NCBI GenBank assembly: GCA_963691815.1
Contig: OY829657.1
Location: 21,674,085-21,738,084, forward strand
Length of the DNA: 64,000 nt
Source of the DNA: Echiichthys vipera
Taxonomy: Eukaryota; Chordata; Actinopteri; Perciformes; Trachinidae
Direction of reading: 5' to 3'
A program made the translations under genes and the position numbers. Positions 51,760-62,938 of the stretch are shown here, one piece after another (position 1 is the first letter of the stretch; every line of letters starts with the position of its first letter). The notes under the pieces were generated by a model. That model saw nothing but the letters and a program-made list of their open reading frames with translations, did no database searches and was not told where the DNA came from.

Positions 51760-54700
51760 GTCAAGTCAAGTCAAATTTTTTTAACACTGAACATTTAAAA
51801 GCATTTGGACGAAACACATATAATTGGATATAAATCACAGATAAAATGACAATAAATAGGAAATCAGGAGAAGTTAAAATACAGTACATGCAGTTAAAAT
51901 GATTTAGTGAAAGGCAGCGGAAAGGAGAAAAGTCTTTAGTCTTGATTTAAAGGAACCGAGAGTTGCAGCAGACCTGCAGTTTTCTGGGAGTTTGTTCCAA
52001 TTATGTGGAGCATAAAAACTGAACGCTGCCTCTCCATGTTTAGTCCTGACTCTGGGGACACAGAGCAGACCTGTCCCATGTTCAGTCCTGACTCTGGGGA
52101 CACAGAGCAGACCTGTCCCATGTTCAGTCCTGACTCTGGGGACACAGAGCAGACCTGTCCCATGTTTAGTCCTGACTCTGGGGACACAGAGCAGACCTGT
52201 CCCATGTTTAGTCCTGACTCTGGGGACACAGAGCAGACCTGTCCCATGTTTAGTCCTGACTCTGGGGACACAGAGCAGACCTGTCCCATGTTTAGTCCTG
52301 ACTCTGGGGACACAGAGCAGACCTGTCCCATGTTTAGTCCTGACTCTGGGGACACAGGGCAGACCTGTCCCATGTTTAGTCCTGACTCTGGGGACACAGA
52401 GCAGACCTGTCCCATGTTTAGTCCTGACTCTGGGGACACAGAGCAGACCTGTCCCATGTTTAGTCCTGACTCTGGGGACACAGAGCAGACCTGTCCCATG
52501 TTTAGTCCTGACTCTGGGGACACAGGGCAGACCTGTCCCATGTTTAGTCCTGACTCTGGGGACACAGAGCAGACCTGATCCATGTTTAGTCCTGACTCTG
52601 GGGACACAGAACAGACCTGTTCCATGTTTAGTCCTGACTCTGGGGACACAGAGCAGACCTATCCCATGTTTAGTCCTGACTCTGGGGACACAGAGCAGAC
52701 CTGTCCCATGTTTAGTCCTGACTCTGGGGACACAGAGCAGACCTATCCTATGTTTAGTCCTGACTCTGGGGACACAGAGTAGACCTGTCCCATATTTAGT
52801 CCTGACTCTGGGGACACAGAGCAGACCTGCCCCATGTTAAGTCCTGACTCTGGGGACACAGAGCAGACCTGTCCCATGTTTAGTCCTGACTCTGGGGACA
52901 CAGAGCAGACCTGTCCCATGTTTAGTCCTGACTCTGGGGACACAGAGCAGACCTATCCCATGTTTAGTCCTGACTCTGGGGACACAGAGCAGACCTGATC
53001 CATGTTTAGTCCTGACTCTGGGGACACAGAGCAGACCTGTCCCATGTTAAGTCCTGACTCTGGGGACACAGAGCAGACCTGTCCCATGTTTAGTCCTGAC
53101 TCTGGGGACACAGAGCAGACCTGATCCATGTTTAGTCCTGACTCTGGGGACACAGAGCAGACCTGTCCCATGTTAAGTCCTGACTCTGGGGACACAGAGC
53201 AGACCTGTCCCATGTTTAGTCCTGACTCTGGGGACACAGAGCAGACCTGTCCCATGTTTAGTCCTGACTCTGGGGACACAGAGCAGACCTGTCCCATGTT
53301 TAGTCCTGACTCTGGGGACACAGAGCAGACCTGTCCCATGTTTAGTCCTGACTCTTGGGACACAGAGCAGACCTATCCCATGTTTAGTTCTGACTCTGGG
53401 GACACAGAGCAGACCTATCCCATGTTTAGTCCTGACTCTGGGGACACAGAGCAGACCTGTCCCATGTTTAGTCCTGACTCTGGGGACACAGAGCAGACCT
53501 ATCCTATGTTTAGTCCTGACTCTGGGGACACAGAGCAGACCTGTCCCATGTTTAGTCCTGACTCTGGGGACACAGAGCAGACCTGTCCCATGTTTAGTCC
53601 TGACTCTGGGGACACAGAGCAGACCTGTCCCATGTTTAGTCCTGACTCTGGGGACACAGAGCAGACCTGTCCCATGTTTAGTCCTGACTCTGGGGACACA
53701 GAGCAGACCTGCCCCATGTTTAGTCCTGACTCTGGGGACACAGAGCAGACCTGATCCATGTTTAGTCCTGACTCTGGGGACACAGAACAGACCTGTCCCA
53801 TGTTTAGTCCTGACTCTGGGGACACAGAGCAGACCTATCCCATGTTTAGTCCTGACTCTGGGGACACAGAGCAGACCTGTCCCATGTTTAGTCCTGACTC
53901 TGGGGACACAGAGCAGACCTGTCCCATGTTTAGTCCTGACTCTGGGGACACAGAGCAGACCTATCCTATGTTTAGTCCTGACTCTGGGGACACAGAGTAG
54001 ACCTGTCCCATGTTTAGTCCTGACTCTGGGGACACAGAGCAGACCTGTCCCATGTTTAGTCCTGACTCTGGGGACACAGAGCAGACCTGCCCCATGTTAA
54101 GTCCTGACTCTGGGGACACAGAGCAGACCTGTCCCATGTTTAGTCCTGACTCTGGGGACACAGAGCAGACCTGTCCCATGTTTAGTCCTGACTCTTGGGA
54201 CACAGAGCAGACCTATCCCATGTTTAGTTCTGACTCTGGGGACACAGAGCAGACCTATCCCATGTTTAGTCCTGACTCTGGGGACACAGAGCAGACCTGT
54301 CCCATGTTTAGTCCTGACTCTGGGGACACAGAGCAGACCTATCCTATGTTTAGTCCTGACTCTGGGGACACAGAGCAGACCTGTCCCATGTTTAGTCCTG
54401 ACTCTGGGGACACAGAGCAGACCTGTCCCATGTTTAGTCCTGACTCTTGGGACACAGAGCAGACCTGTCCCATGTTTAGTCCTGACTCTGGGGACACAGA
54501 GCAGACCTGTCCCATGTTTAGTCCTGACTCTGGGGACACAGAGCAGACCTGCCCCATGTTAAGTCCTGACTCTGGGGACACAGAGCAGACCTGTCCCATG
54601 TTTAGTCCTGACTCTGGGGACACAGAGCAGACCTGTCCCATGTTTAGTCCTGACTCTGGGGACACAGAGCAGACCTATCCCATGTTTAGTCCTGACTCTG

Positions 54701-55385
54701 GGGACACAGAGCAGACCTGATCCATGTTTAGTCCTGACTCTGGGGACACAGAGCAGACCTGTCCCATGTTAAGTCCTGACTCTGGGGACACAGAGCAGAC
54801 CTGTCCCATGTTTAGTCCTGACTCTGGGGACACAGAGCAGACCTGATCCATGTTTAGTCCTGACTCTGGGGACACAGAGCAGACCTGTCCCATGTTAAGT
54901 CCTGACTCTGGGGACACAGAGCAGACCTGTCCCATGTTTAGTCCTGACTCTGGGGACACAGAGCAGACCTGTCCCATGTTTAGTCCTGACTCTGGGGACA
55001 CAGAGCAGACCTGTCCCATGTTTAGTCCTGACTCTGGGGACACAGGGCAGACCTGTCCCATGTTTAGTCCTGACTCTGGGGACACAGAGCAGACCTGTCC
55101 CATGTTTAGTCCTGACTCTTGGGACACAGAGCAGACCTGTCCCATGTTTAGTCCTGACTCTGGGGACACAGATTAGACCTGTCCCAGAGGATCTGAGAGA
55201 TCTGGATGGTTTGTAGCTGAGCAGAAGATGTGAAATGTTTTTTGGTTCTAAACCATTCAGTGCTTTGTAAACCAACAGAAGTATTTTGAAATCACTTCTT
55301 TGACAGACAGGAAGCCAGTGTAAAGATCTGAGGACTGGAGTGATATGATCTTCTTTTTTGGCCTTAGTGTAAAATATCACATATC
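51760..55385 (-). mobile_element. L2-like LINE 3' end, interrupted by the internal minisatellite
   Basis: On the minus strand 55380-55185 encodes HITPVLRSLHWLPVCQRSDF and YKALNGLEP, then SYKPSRSLRSSGTGL, the conserved C-terminal region of fish L2/CR1-type LINE proteins. The minisatellite follows. The same frame resumes at 52034-51930 with GEAAFSFYAP, WNKLPENCRSA and FKSRLKTFLLSAAFH, then a stop. Sequence from about 51930 to 51760 looks like its 3' UTR. The endonuclease and the main reverse transcriptase domain are missing, so this is a 5'-truncated, inactive copy. Confidence 0.85.
52035..55184. repeat. 42-bp minisatellite, exactly 75 units, inside an L2-like LINE fragment
   Basis: The unit begins CATGTTTAGTCCTGACTCTG, continues with GGGACACAGAGCAG and ends ACCTGTCC. 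The array spans 3,150 bp = 75 x 42 with no net gain or loss of bases. Because 42 is divisible by three, several frames stay open on both strands, giving long artefactual ORFs. Variant units recur: CCTGATCC, CCTATCC, TTAAGT in place of TTTAGT, CTTGGG, and ACAGGGCAG. On the minus strand in the LINE frame each unit reads GLLCVPRVRTKHGT, a segment normally present once in the 3' end of the LINE coding region. Units with TTAAGT create a stop in that frame. Confidence 0.95.
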
Positions 55386-56709
55386 ACATTAAATAATACA
55401 CCATTATGACATAGAACATTAACAATATATGATGTAATAACATATGGACTATAAGATAAAGAGTATGGGCAAGTATAATAATCAGAGAGTCAACAGAGAG
55501 GCAGAAACCATGTAAGTCAGACACTTTTCCTCCTCCTCTGCTGGATTGGATCAAACTGTTAATGTTTGAGTTAATGCTCTGAAAGGTTTGCAGTGTGAGT
55601 GAATTAACTTTACACGTTTAAAGTCAGTCTGTTTTTACATTCCCTACATTCTAATAAATTCCCTGAAAAGTGTAGTTGTCAGCAGGACAGTGTCTCCACC
55701 TTTAATGTAGGAGAATTCATTTGGTAGATTTCTCTATTAATTACACCACTTGATTAGCTGATAAGAGGAAAAAAAGATGTCTGGTATGTAGTGTAGTATC
55801 CTCCTGTGACGGAGAACTCTATAAACAGTGGATAAAAATGAAAAACCAGGTGACCCAAGGGCAGACATTTGGAGACACGGTTCATTGTCAATGAATAAAT
55901 TATGTGCCGGAGCACAATCATGATGAAGAGCTTAGAGGCTTGTTTTTTTTTCCCCTCTCTATTCGACCTGTAACCTTTCTTTTCACTCAGGCAGACTAAA
56001 ATGTCAAATCTGCCGGGGCGTCAGAGCCACAGACGGCTGCTGCTTTAAACACACACACGACTAAAAGCAGGTTTCCTTTTCACGTCCGCTGAAAGGTTAG
56101 ACTGTTAACGCAGGTCATGTGGGTGGTGGGGGAAGATGACCATCCACTTAATATCACACCAAGAGTTTATACATCAAAAACACTGTTTTTAACTAAACAA
56201 CAACGTAAAATGTGTTTTCAGTACAAACTATGACCTCATGTTGTCCATTAAAGGCTTGGATGATAACTCAGAGACATTTATATTATTTTATTTGTACTTT
56301 TATTTACTTTACCGGGCTTTATCCTGTTGGAAATAACTAGATAGTTGAATACAAACAATGTGACAAATGAAAAAATTTAACTTTACTCCAACCCTCCCTA
56401 TTTGTCATTCTATACATACAAATTGTTTCTACATATAAATTGTTTGACATGTTATAATATAGTTACAAGCAGATAATGATATCTTTATTTATAGAGCACT
56501 CATCCAAACAAAGTTACCACGTGTTTCACATAAAAGGAGGAAAAAAGTTCAAACAGCAGTAACAAAATGAAAGTAAAAGAGCAACATGCAAATTAAAAAT
56601 AGAAAAAAAAATATTAAACTGAATAAAAACAACGATCAGGAGAAATGAGGGATCGCAATAAAGTCTGTAAAGTACAGGCAGAGTGTTAAATTAAAGTGTT
56701 AAACATCTA

Positions 56710-57412
56710 CACTTTACTTTAGGTGGAATTCCAGTGTCAAATCCTCCCAGGGTCTTTTTCTGCAAACTCGGTCATCAACTAAGCCATCGAGACTTTTTTT
56801 TTTTTTGTGTATAAACGGTTAACGGAGAAATCCGATAGAGTCGCTACAACATAGGCAGTGGCCGGCTGTTAGCTAACATTGATTAGCTCGGGGCAGTAAG
56901 GTGAAGGCATTAAAAAAGCTTTTTAAACCACTAATACTGATCGAAATAACACCAAACCTCTGCAGCAGCATGAGAAGAGTCCCTACACATAAAACACACT
57001 TTAGTTAGTGAAACCTGAGTTTATTAAAAGAGTGTTTTAAAGACTTACCTACTGGCCCCTGTACCAGCTCCTCTCATAGTAAAGTCATTCAAGTGGATTA
57101 TCAAAGTCAATCCAAAAGGAAGGAGCCCATTGGTGCTGTGTTTCATGTGTAGGGACTCTTCTCATGCTGCTGCAGAGGTTTGGTGTTATTTTGAGCAGTA
57201 TTACCGGTTAAAAAAGTCGTTTGAATGCCTTCACCGTACTGCCCCGAGCTAATCAGTGTTAGCCACGTCCGGCTGTTAGCGACTCTCCTGGATTTCTCTG
57301 TTAAAAGTTCGTACGCAAAAAAATCTGTCTTGATGGCTTATTTGATGTGTGTAAGTGCTGAAAATGATCATGGGATGATTTTACAGCAGAATAACGCTTT
57401 AAAGTCTCCCTA
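56710..57412. repeat. Large imperfect palindrome (~290-bp arms), mobile-element-like
   Basis: The left arm (about 56710-57000) is the inverse complement of the right arm (about 57130-57412). For example GATTAGCTCGGGGCAGTA in the left arm is matched by TACTGCCCCGAGCTAATC in the right. A ~130-bp spacer separates them. A related single-arm copy lies at 40925-41340. No protein coding capacity is evident. Confidence 0.75.
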
Positions 57413-57609
57413 TCTATAAACAAATTATAAACATGTAATAAATGTGTTACAACACACTATAATGCAGTTGTAAGCAGATATTAGTGTATTAATGTTTGTC
57501 TGTAATTATCCACAAATACTGTACATTAATATGCACTTAAAATGTCCATACACTTGCATTATATTGTGTTATTAACCCTTTATGAAATGTTTATGCACTT
57601 CTTATACAC

Positions 57610-57955
57610 AGTGGTAAGAAAGTAACTCAAGTATACTAATGTTGCGGCGCTCACGTATTTTCATTTTGTGCTTCCTCTACTTCACTTCAGAGGCATTGTT
57701 GTTCTTTTTTACTCCACTACATTTATCTGACAACACTAGTGAGTGTTATTATAGATGAAGCTGTAACTGTATATAAAGTCATTAATAACCCCACTTTTAC
57801 CAGCTACGATAGTATAATCCAGTATGATTCTGAAATATGTAATGAGGAGTTTTACTTTGTGTGTTTTAAGTTTATGTTGACTCTAATACTTTTCACTTGT
57901 AACAACTGTGCTATTGCTACTTTTATGTAAGGCACTTCTTCCACCACTGCCTGTG
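57610..57955. repeat. Another AAGTACTT-family repeat copy
   Basis: The left part reads ACAGTGGTAAGAAAGTAACT and the right end CTTCTTCCACCACTGCCTG, i.e. inverted 'ccagtggtggaagaagt' termini. The interior has TTTACTCCACTACATTTATC. Non-coding. Confidence 0.55.
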
Positions 57956-58653
57956 CATCCTGGATTTGTTGTTTTGGTTAAACTTCCTGGAGGTTCTTTA
58001 ACATCTAAACTCTGAAAATCACATTTGATTGAATCAGGGTGTTAGTGTGCCCGTTTCTCTTAAGGACAACACAAGACATGAATATTGACCAGCTTTTACG
58101 CCGCTGACTGAAACTGCCAAAATGCTGCTTTCACTCAAATATTATGATTGACCTAAAACATGCAGCTGGATTAGTTGTGATTTTAATACGGAGAAATGGT
58201 CTAATGACATCTCATATCCTCCTGAATTAAATGATTGCATTTGAGAGATTTGATTGCATTTCATCCGTGATTGGAGTGATTTTATAGCCTTTGAAAAACA
58301 AACGAACCCCAGAGCAGTCCATATTTGAGAACGTTTTAATGATATTCATCACACGTACACAATCACAACAAGCTCCTCGAGTGTCCTGATATTTACACTG
58401 GCTTCATGTTTACGAGCCTCCTCTAATAAAGGTTTTCTACTTGACAGTGCAGCAATACTGCAGGCAAGAACAGATTCAAAATAGATGATAGTATAAACAT
58501 TTGTAACATCAAAACATGATAGTGTACGAGTTTATTTAACATTTAATGAAGCTCACGACAGCGAAAAAAACGTTCAACGAGGGTCTGCACTTTGGGACAA
58601 CACACTAGAAACGAGTTCAAGTTCTGCCTAAAGACACTTTAACATCTGATTCA

Positions 58654-59787
58654 CTACAACATTTTCTCCTCTCTCTCCCACGGAACCGGATCCTGCTCCT
58701 CCTCGACGTGCGTATTCCTGCGCCCGGTCCAAAAGTGCTCCACGTCTGGGAAGCTCTTCTCCTGCTCCGGTGAGACCGCGTTGCCGATGGCGTTGGCTCC
58801 GACGTCTGCTCCGTTCCCCTCCGTTTTGGGACAGGTGTTGGTGTGGAGGTGCTTCGAGCCTCTGCAGGTCGCGATGAACCAGATGGTGATCAGACCTTGG
58901 CGCACGTCGTCGTACATGGTCATTAAGATCACCGGAGAGAGGGAGCTGCATGCGTAAAGGAGGACTTGCGCAAAGATGATCAGACCCACAGGAGGTTTGT
59001 TGTAGCCAAGTCTGATCCAGGTGAATGTCCCCCACTCTGGCAGAAGCATGAGCCCGAGAGCGCCGCTTAGACACAGTAAAACTAGGGTGACCTTACTCTG
59101 ATGCTGCGGGCTGGGTGCGTGGTTCACCGCGGTGTGCAGCGCTTTAGTGTAGTAGGCAAGTGTGAAGATGACCGGCAACACAAAGGTTACACTTGGATAA
59201 ATCTTGTAGAACAAACTCATGAAGTCAGACGCGCACACTGGCATTTCAGACACGCAAATAGTCTCGCGGCCATAAGGCACCACGGAGGCGAAAAGCATCT
59301 GGGGGATTGGAAGCATCATGGACACAATCCAAATGAACGCCAGGGCTCCGTGGATCCACGTCGGGCTGTAGAGAGGCCCCGTGGAGGCGCTGGGCACCAA
59401 AGTGTGTTTGGCCCTGGTGGTGACTGCAAGGATTAAAGTTTTTGCAACCACACACGAGTGCTGGAACCAGTCCGTGGTGCTGCAGACAAAACTCCCCAGG
59501 GTCCAGGTCTGCTTGTAGTAGGTGACGGCGCGCACGGGAGCGCACAGCAGCAGGATCACCAAGTCCGTGGAGGCCAGAGAGGCGAGGAGCGCTTTCACCT
59601 CAGAGCCCTTTCCGTTTCTAAAGTCACGCATGAAAATCAGCAAAACTAGCAAATTCCCAATTGCTCCGGACACGCAGATCCCGATGAGGATGACGGGCAT
59701 GGCCGTCCTGGTGTCCTTCCCCTGAAGGAGCTGAACTCCTCCAACGAAATCAAAAAAGGAGACATTGGCTGGTCGATTGATATCCAT
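58654..59787 (-). CDS. gpr151: G protein-coupled receptor 151 (orphan rhodopsin-family receptor)
   Basis: Single-exon receptor of 377 aa (human about 419), known for habenular neuron expression in mouse and zebrafish. The start is the ATG at 59787 (MDINRPANVS); the frame is open 12 codons further, but only to a TTG. Seven hydrophobic segments are visible, the first at about 31-52 with N45. D75 is in TM2 and the expected disulphide pair is C102-C178. The DRY motif after TM3 is absent (TTRA), TM6 has LPEW at 249-252 instead of CWxP, and TM7 has SPVIL instead of NPxxY; GPR151 also departs from these canonical motifs in mammals. The cytoplasmic tail carries FPDVEHFW and DPVPWERE, the best identifiers of the family. 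The N8-V-S10 sequon is in the extracellular N-terminus. A likely AATAAA lies at 58536-58531, about 120 bp past the stop. Confidence 0.95.
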   Translation of the reverse strand: MDINRPANVSFFDFVGGVQLLQGKDTRTAMPVILIGICVSGAIGNLLVLLIFMRDFRNGKGSEVKALLASLASTDLVILLLCAPVRAVTYYKQTWTLGSFVCSTTDWFQHSCVVAKTLILAVTTRAKHTLVPSASTGPLYSPTWIHGALAFIWIVSMMLPIPQMLFASVVPYGRETICVSEMPVCASDFMSLFYKIYPSVTFVLPVIFTLAYYTKALHTAVNHAPSPQHQSKVTLVLLCLSGALGLMLLPEWGTFTWIRLGYNKPPVGLIIFAQVLLYACSSLSPVILMTMYDDVRQGLITIWFIATCRGSKHLHTNTCPKTEGNGADVGANAIGNAVSPEQEKSFPDVEHFWTGRRNTHVEEEQDPVPWEREEKML

Positions 59788-60759
59788 CTCCTCCTCTGAG
59801 AGTTCGAGCTCTTTAAAGTGCAAAAAAAATAAAAATTAAAGTTTTTTTTCCTTTGAATTCCACTTTGTTCCCCGCAGATTTAAGGTCCTGGAGGAAAAGA
59901 AGGTGGAGGAGCTCTCCAGGACGCCGCAGTGCTGAAACGCTGCTGACGGGATCGTGATCGCATCAGCAAGTGGGTGCAGCAGGCTGGCAGGTAGGCTATT
60001 TCAAGTGCTGCCATTTAGCATCGTCAACCACTCACGTCATTTCACCAGTGTGGCTCCGGGCTGCAGCCAGCGCAAATGTGAGCGCGGCGTGATGTGATTT
60101 ACATTCATAACCCTCAGAGGGATCATTGGCTGCTGTGGCGTGTCAGAGAGATCTGTACAAGTAACAGTGTATCTGCTATCTGTCACTTATCTCTTTGGAT
60201 TGAAATGGAGCATGTAAAAACAGGAAACATGGTGACTTCCATTAGAGTTATTGACTGTGCAGCCATAAATGTTTAGATTAATAATCATATCATGCTACAA
60301 AAAGCTGTAACATCTAAGAGGGATGCAACTGTCGCTTCAATAGACTACTTTATAAAATGTCTCAATGGTGTCTGCATGTGCACTACCAAAACTCTACAGG
60401 AGACTCAGGAAGATGTCAGTCAATCACAGTATTTACACACCAACACAGTCGTGAGAAGAGGTCCAATCAACAAGATTAACTGAAAACAGGTGGGAGTCGC
60501 TTTAAGTGCAAATTCTGTCCATATACAAGCCCACAACCAACATGTCATTCAAAGGTGCTTTAAAGTATATTTGATGTTACCTTTGTCTGTCTTTCTTTCA
60601 CAAATAAAACATTTTCAATAAAAACAGACCTCTGCTCAGTTTATACAGACTTACTCAGTCTGCTACAAACAGGGTCAGATTCTAAGACAACGGGCCCCTG
60701 GGCACAGGCATGTAAGAGACCCCCCACTCTGTCTACGTAGGAACAAGACACCCTCATTC

Positions 60760-60975
60760 AAAGACTTGTAGTCGTTTTGTAGTCCTTTTGTTTCTCTTTG
60801 TGGTCATTTTATGTCAATTTTTAGTTGTTTTGTATGTCTTTGTTACTGTTTAGCATCTCTCTGATTGTTTTGCATCTATTTTTAGACATTTTACGTTTCT
60901 ATGTCGTCGTTTTGTTTCTCATTTTACATCTATTTTTAATCATTTTGCGTGTCATTGTATTCATTATTGGTTGTT
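60760..60975. repeat. Degenerate short tandem repeat (about 24-bp 'gtcattttgtgtctc' units)
   Basis: Loose repeats of TAGTCGTTTTGTAGTCCTTT / GTGGTCATTTTATGTC / ATCATTTTGCGTGTCATT type run across about 200 bp. Unit length and sequence vary. It forms the left part of a composite block bounded by inverted GGGCC...CTGGGCACAGG motifs (60691-60709 and 61502-61520). Confidence 0.55.
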
Positions 60976-61059
60976 TTGTGCAGTGGCGTGCACAGACTTT
61001 TTGAACTGCATGGGGTGAAAAGGGAAAAAAAGGCCACATATAGTACATCCTCGCCACTG

Positions 61060-61395
61060 AAGAGGGCATTTTAACACACATTTTGGCACCTGGAGAGCAC
61101 TTAAGCACGCATTTTGGCTTCTAGAGGGCACTTTAGCACGTGTTTTGGCTGCCATGAGGGCACTTTAGCATGCGTTTTGGCTCCTAGAGGGCACTTTAGA
61201 GCGCGTTTTGGCTTCTAGAGGTCACTTTACCACGCGTTTGGGCTGCCATGGGTGCACACTAGCATGTGTTTTGGCTCCTAGAGGGCACTTTAGCACGTAT
61301 TTTGGCTTCTAGAGGTCACTCTAGCACGAGTTTGGGCTGCCATGAGGGCACTTTAGTATGCGTTTTGGCTTCCAGGGGGCACTCAAGCACAATTG
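61060..61395. repeat. Minisatellite, about ten 31-33-bp units
   Basis: The unit is approximately GAGGGCACTTTAGCACGCGT + TTTGGCTTCTA. Two alternating end types occur, 'ctgccatg' and 'cttctag/cctag', suggesting a two-unit higher-order pattern. It is followed by an 18-bp poly-G tract (about 61404-61421). Confidence 0.75.
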
Positions 61396-62900
61396 GGCCA
61401 CAAAGGGGGGGGGGGGGGGGGGCAGCACCAAGTGGTTTTGTGTATACTTGAGGTCCTTTAGCATCTCTCTGTGGGCCCCTGACTTTCTCGGCCCCTTGGC
61501 CTGTGCCCAGTAGGCCCGTGCAGTAATCCACCGATAGTAAGTTGCTTCTTCTTTCCCGGTTTTATGGTGGGTGTCAATGTTACGATGTAACAGCATACCA
61601 ACATTTAAACTGCTTTATCACCAAACACAAAGTAATGTACCAATATACAGATTTTGAGACCTCAACTCAGGGTATCTGCTGATACCAGCTCTTTATTTTC
61701 CTCAATAGTACCTCTGTGGAATCATTTTCATTCAAAGTAACATAAGGGTGAACAGAGTTGGCAGTCTGATATGACCTATTGAATTGAACTGTAAGTGGAA
61801 ACGCTGAATTTTTATAATTTCATTGACAAAGAAACCACAGCCTTTTTTAATGTACTGATACCTCATCTGCTGAATGAAGTCAGTGTTGGCGGTGAATTAA
61901 TCATATTCTGTCCTGTTTTACTCGGTGTTCACACAGTGATTCACTGATTCAAAATATTTATGGATGAAGTGAAATAAAATTGCACTTCAGGCTCATTATC
62001 AGTGACCCTAATGCATAAGTGCATGAAGCAGACAGCGCCACAGAGTGAGGTGTGTTTACTTGACTTGAAGAGCATCCGGATGATGAAGGGGAGGGAGGGT
62101 GAGGGCGAGGGTAGCGGGTGGGGGGTGTATGTGGAGAGGTGAGGGCACCCACTCAAATGCTGTCACCTCCTCTAAGAGGGCTGGTTGCTATAGAGACGGA
62201 GCCACCATCACAGTATGGGGTTAGGAAGATGTGAGGCATCATGAAGTAGTGCGAGATGGGAACGGATATGAGAGGCTTTAAAGGGACTCTGGAGCTTCAC
62301 ATCTAATGAATGAACAGTTAGGACGGTGTGATTGCAAAGGGGGTAAAAGGGCTCTGGGAAATTTATTGAAGCCGTGATATAATGGCACATCAGGGGGCAC
62401 GCAGTAATCAGGGATAATTGATATGTTATGGGCTGTGCAAGAATATGAGTAGGTTTCATCTGTCACTGATTTTGCGGAGTGTAAAGTGAAACATAAATGT
62501 AACACTCAAATCTGCATTTCTCTATGCATGCATTTAGGCTGGAATTGGATTTTTTTTCATTAGGTGGCTAAAATATGTTTAGCTTCTGCCTCTGTCCACA
62601 GCAGAACATAGTTTAGCTTCTGTGTCAGTACTTCTGTCGACATGCAAACTCTACTGCATCTTGGCGTAACCCACTGCAAACTAATCTACTGTAGGTAACG
62701 CGCTGTAGCAAGACTAGCTGCGACCGTGAGTTCCCTCAGCACAAATACACATCCACAGGCCACCCAATTTATTTGACGACTGCACGCACTTCTTTTACAA
62801 CATAAATTCTCAGAACTCTCCAAACCTTGCTGCCTGGCTTCTCTCACACACAGTCCACTTGCTCATAGTTTCATCACAGTTGAATAAACAAACCTCACTC

Positions 62901-62903
<3 letters not shown>

Positions 62904-62937
<34 letters not shown>
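62904..62937. repeat. (TG)17 microsatellite
   Basis: 34 bp of perfect TG dinucleotide in intergenic sequence. Confidence 0.95.

Positions 62938-62938
<1 letters not shown>

Larger units (their letters stand above)
43650..51760. other. Gene-poor interval upstream of mavs
   Basis: No exon is supported. Apart from the listed repeats there is a retroelement-like tail at about 51065-51250 (GATAAGATATGCCTGTATTG) and a repeat-like block at about 49900-50230 with CTGATGAAGACACAGCGATG. The rest is unremarkable AT-rich sequence. Confidence 0.5.
55386..58530. other. Intergenic interval between the minisatellite and gpr151
   Basis: No coding exon is recognised. It holds the palindrome at 56.7-57.4 kb and an AAGTACTT-family repeat at 57.6-57.95 kb; the remainder shows nothing distinctive. 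Confidence 0.5.

Noticed and set aside
51936..55380. Long ORFs on both strands (up to 237 aa) through the 42-bp array, e.g. MFSPDSGDTEQTCP or GQVCSVSPESGLNM repeats
   Set aside because: They are open only because the unit length is a multiple of three; they have no start context, domain or splice support, and the flanks are LINE sequence.
59101..59725. Plus-strand ORFs opposite gpr151
   Set aside because: Shadow frames of a GC-rich coding exon; no recognisable domain.
59788..59823. Extended gpr151 start 12 codons upstream
   Set aside because: The codon is TTG, not ATG; the ATG at 59787 is the expected start.
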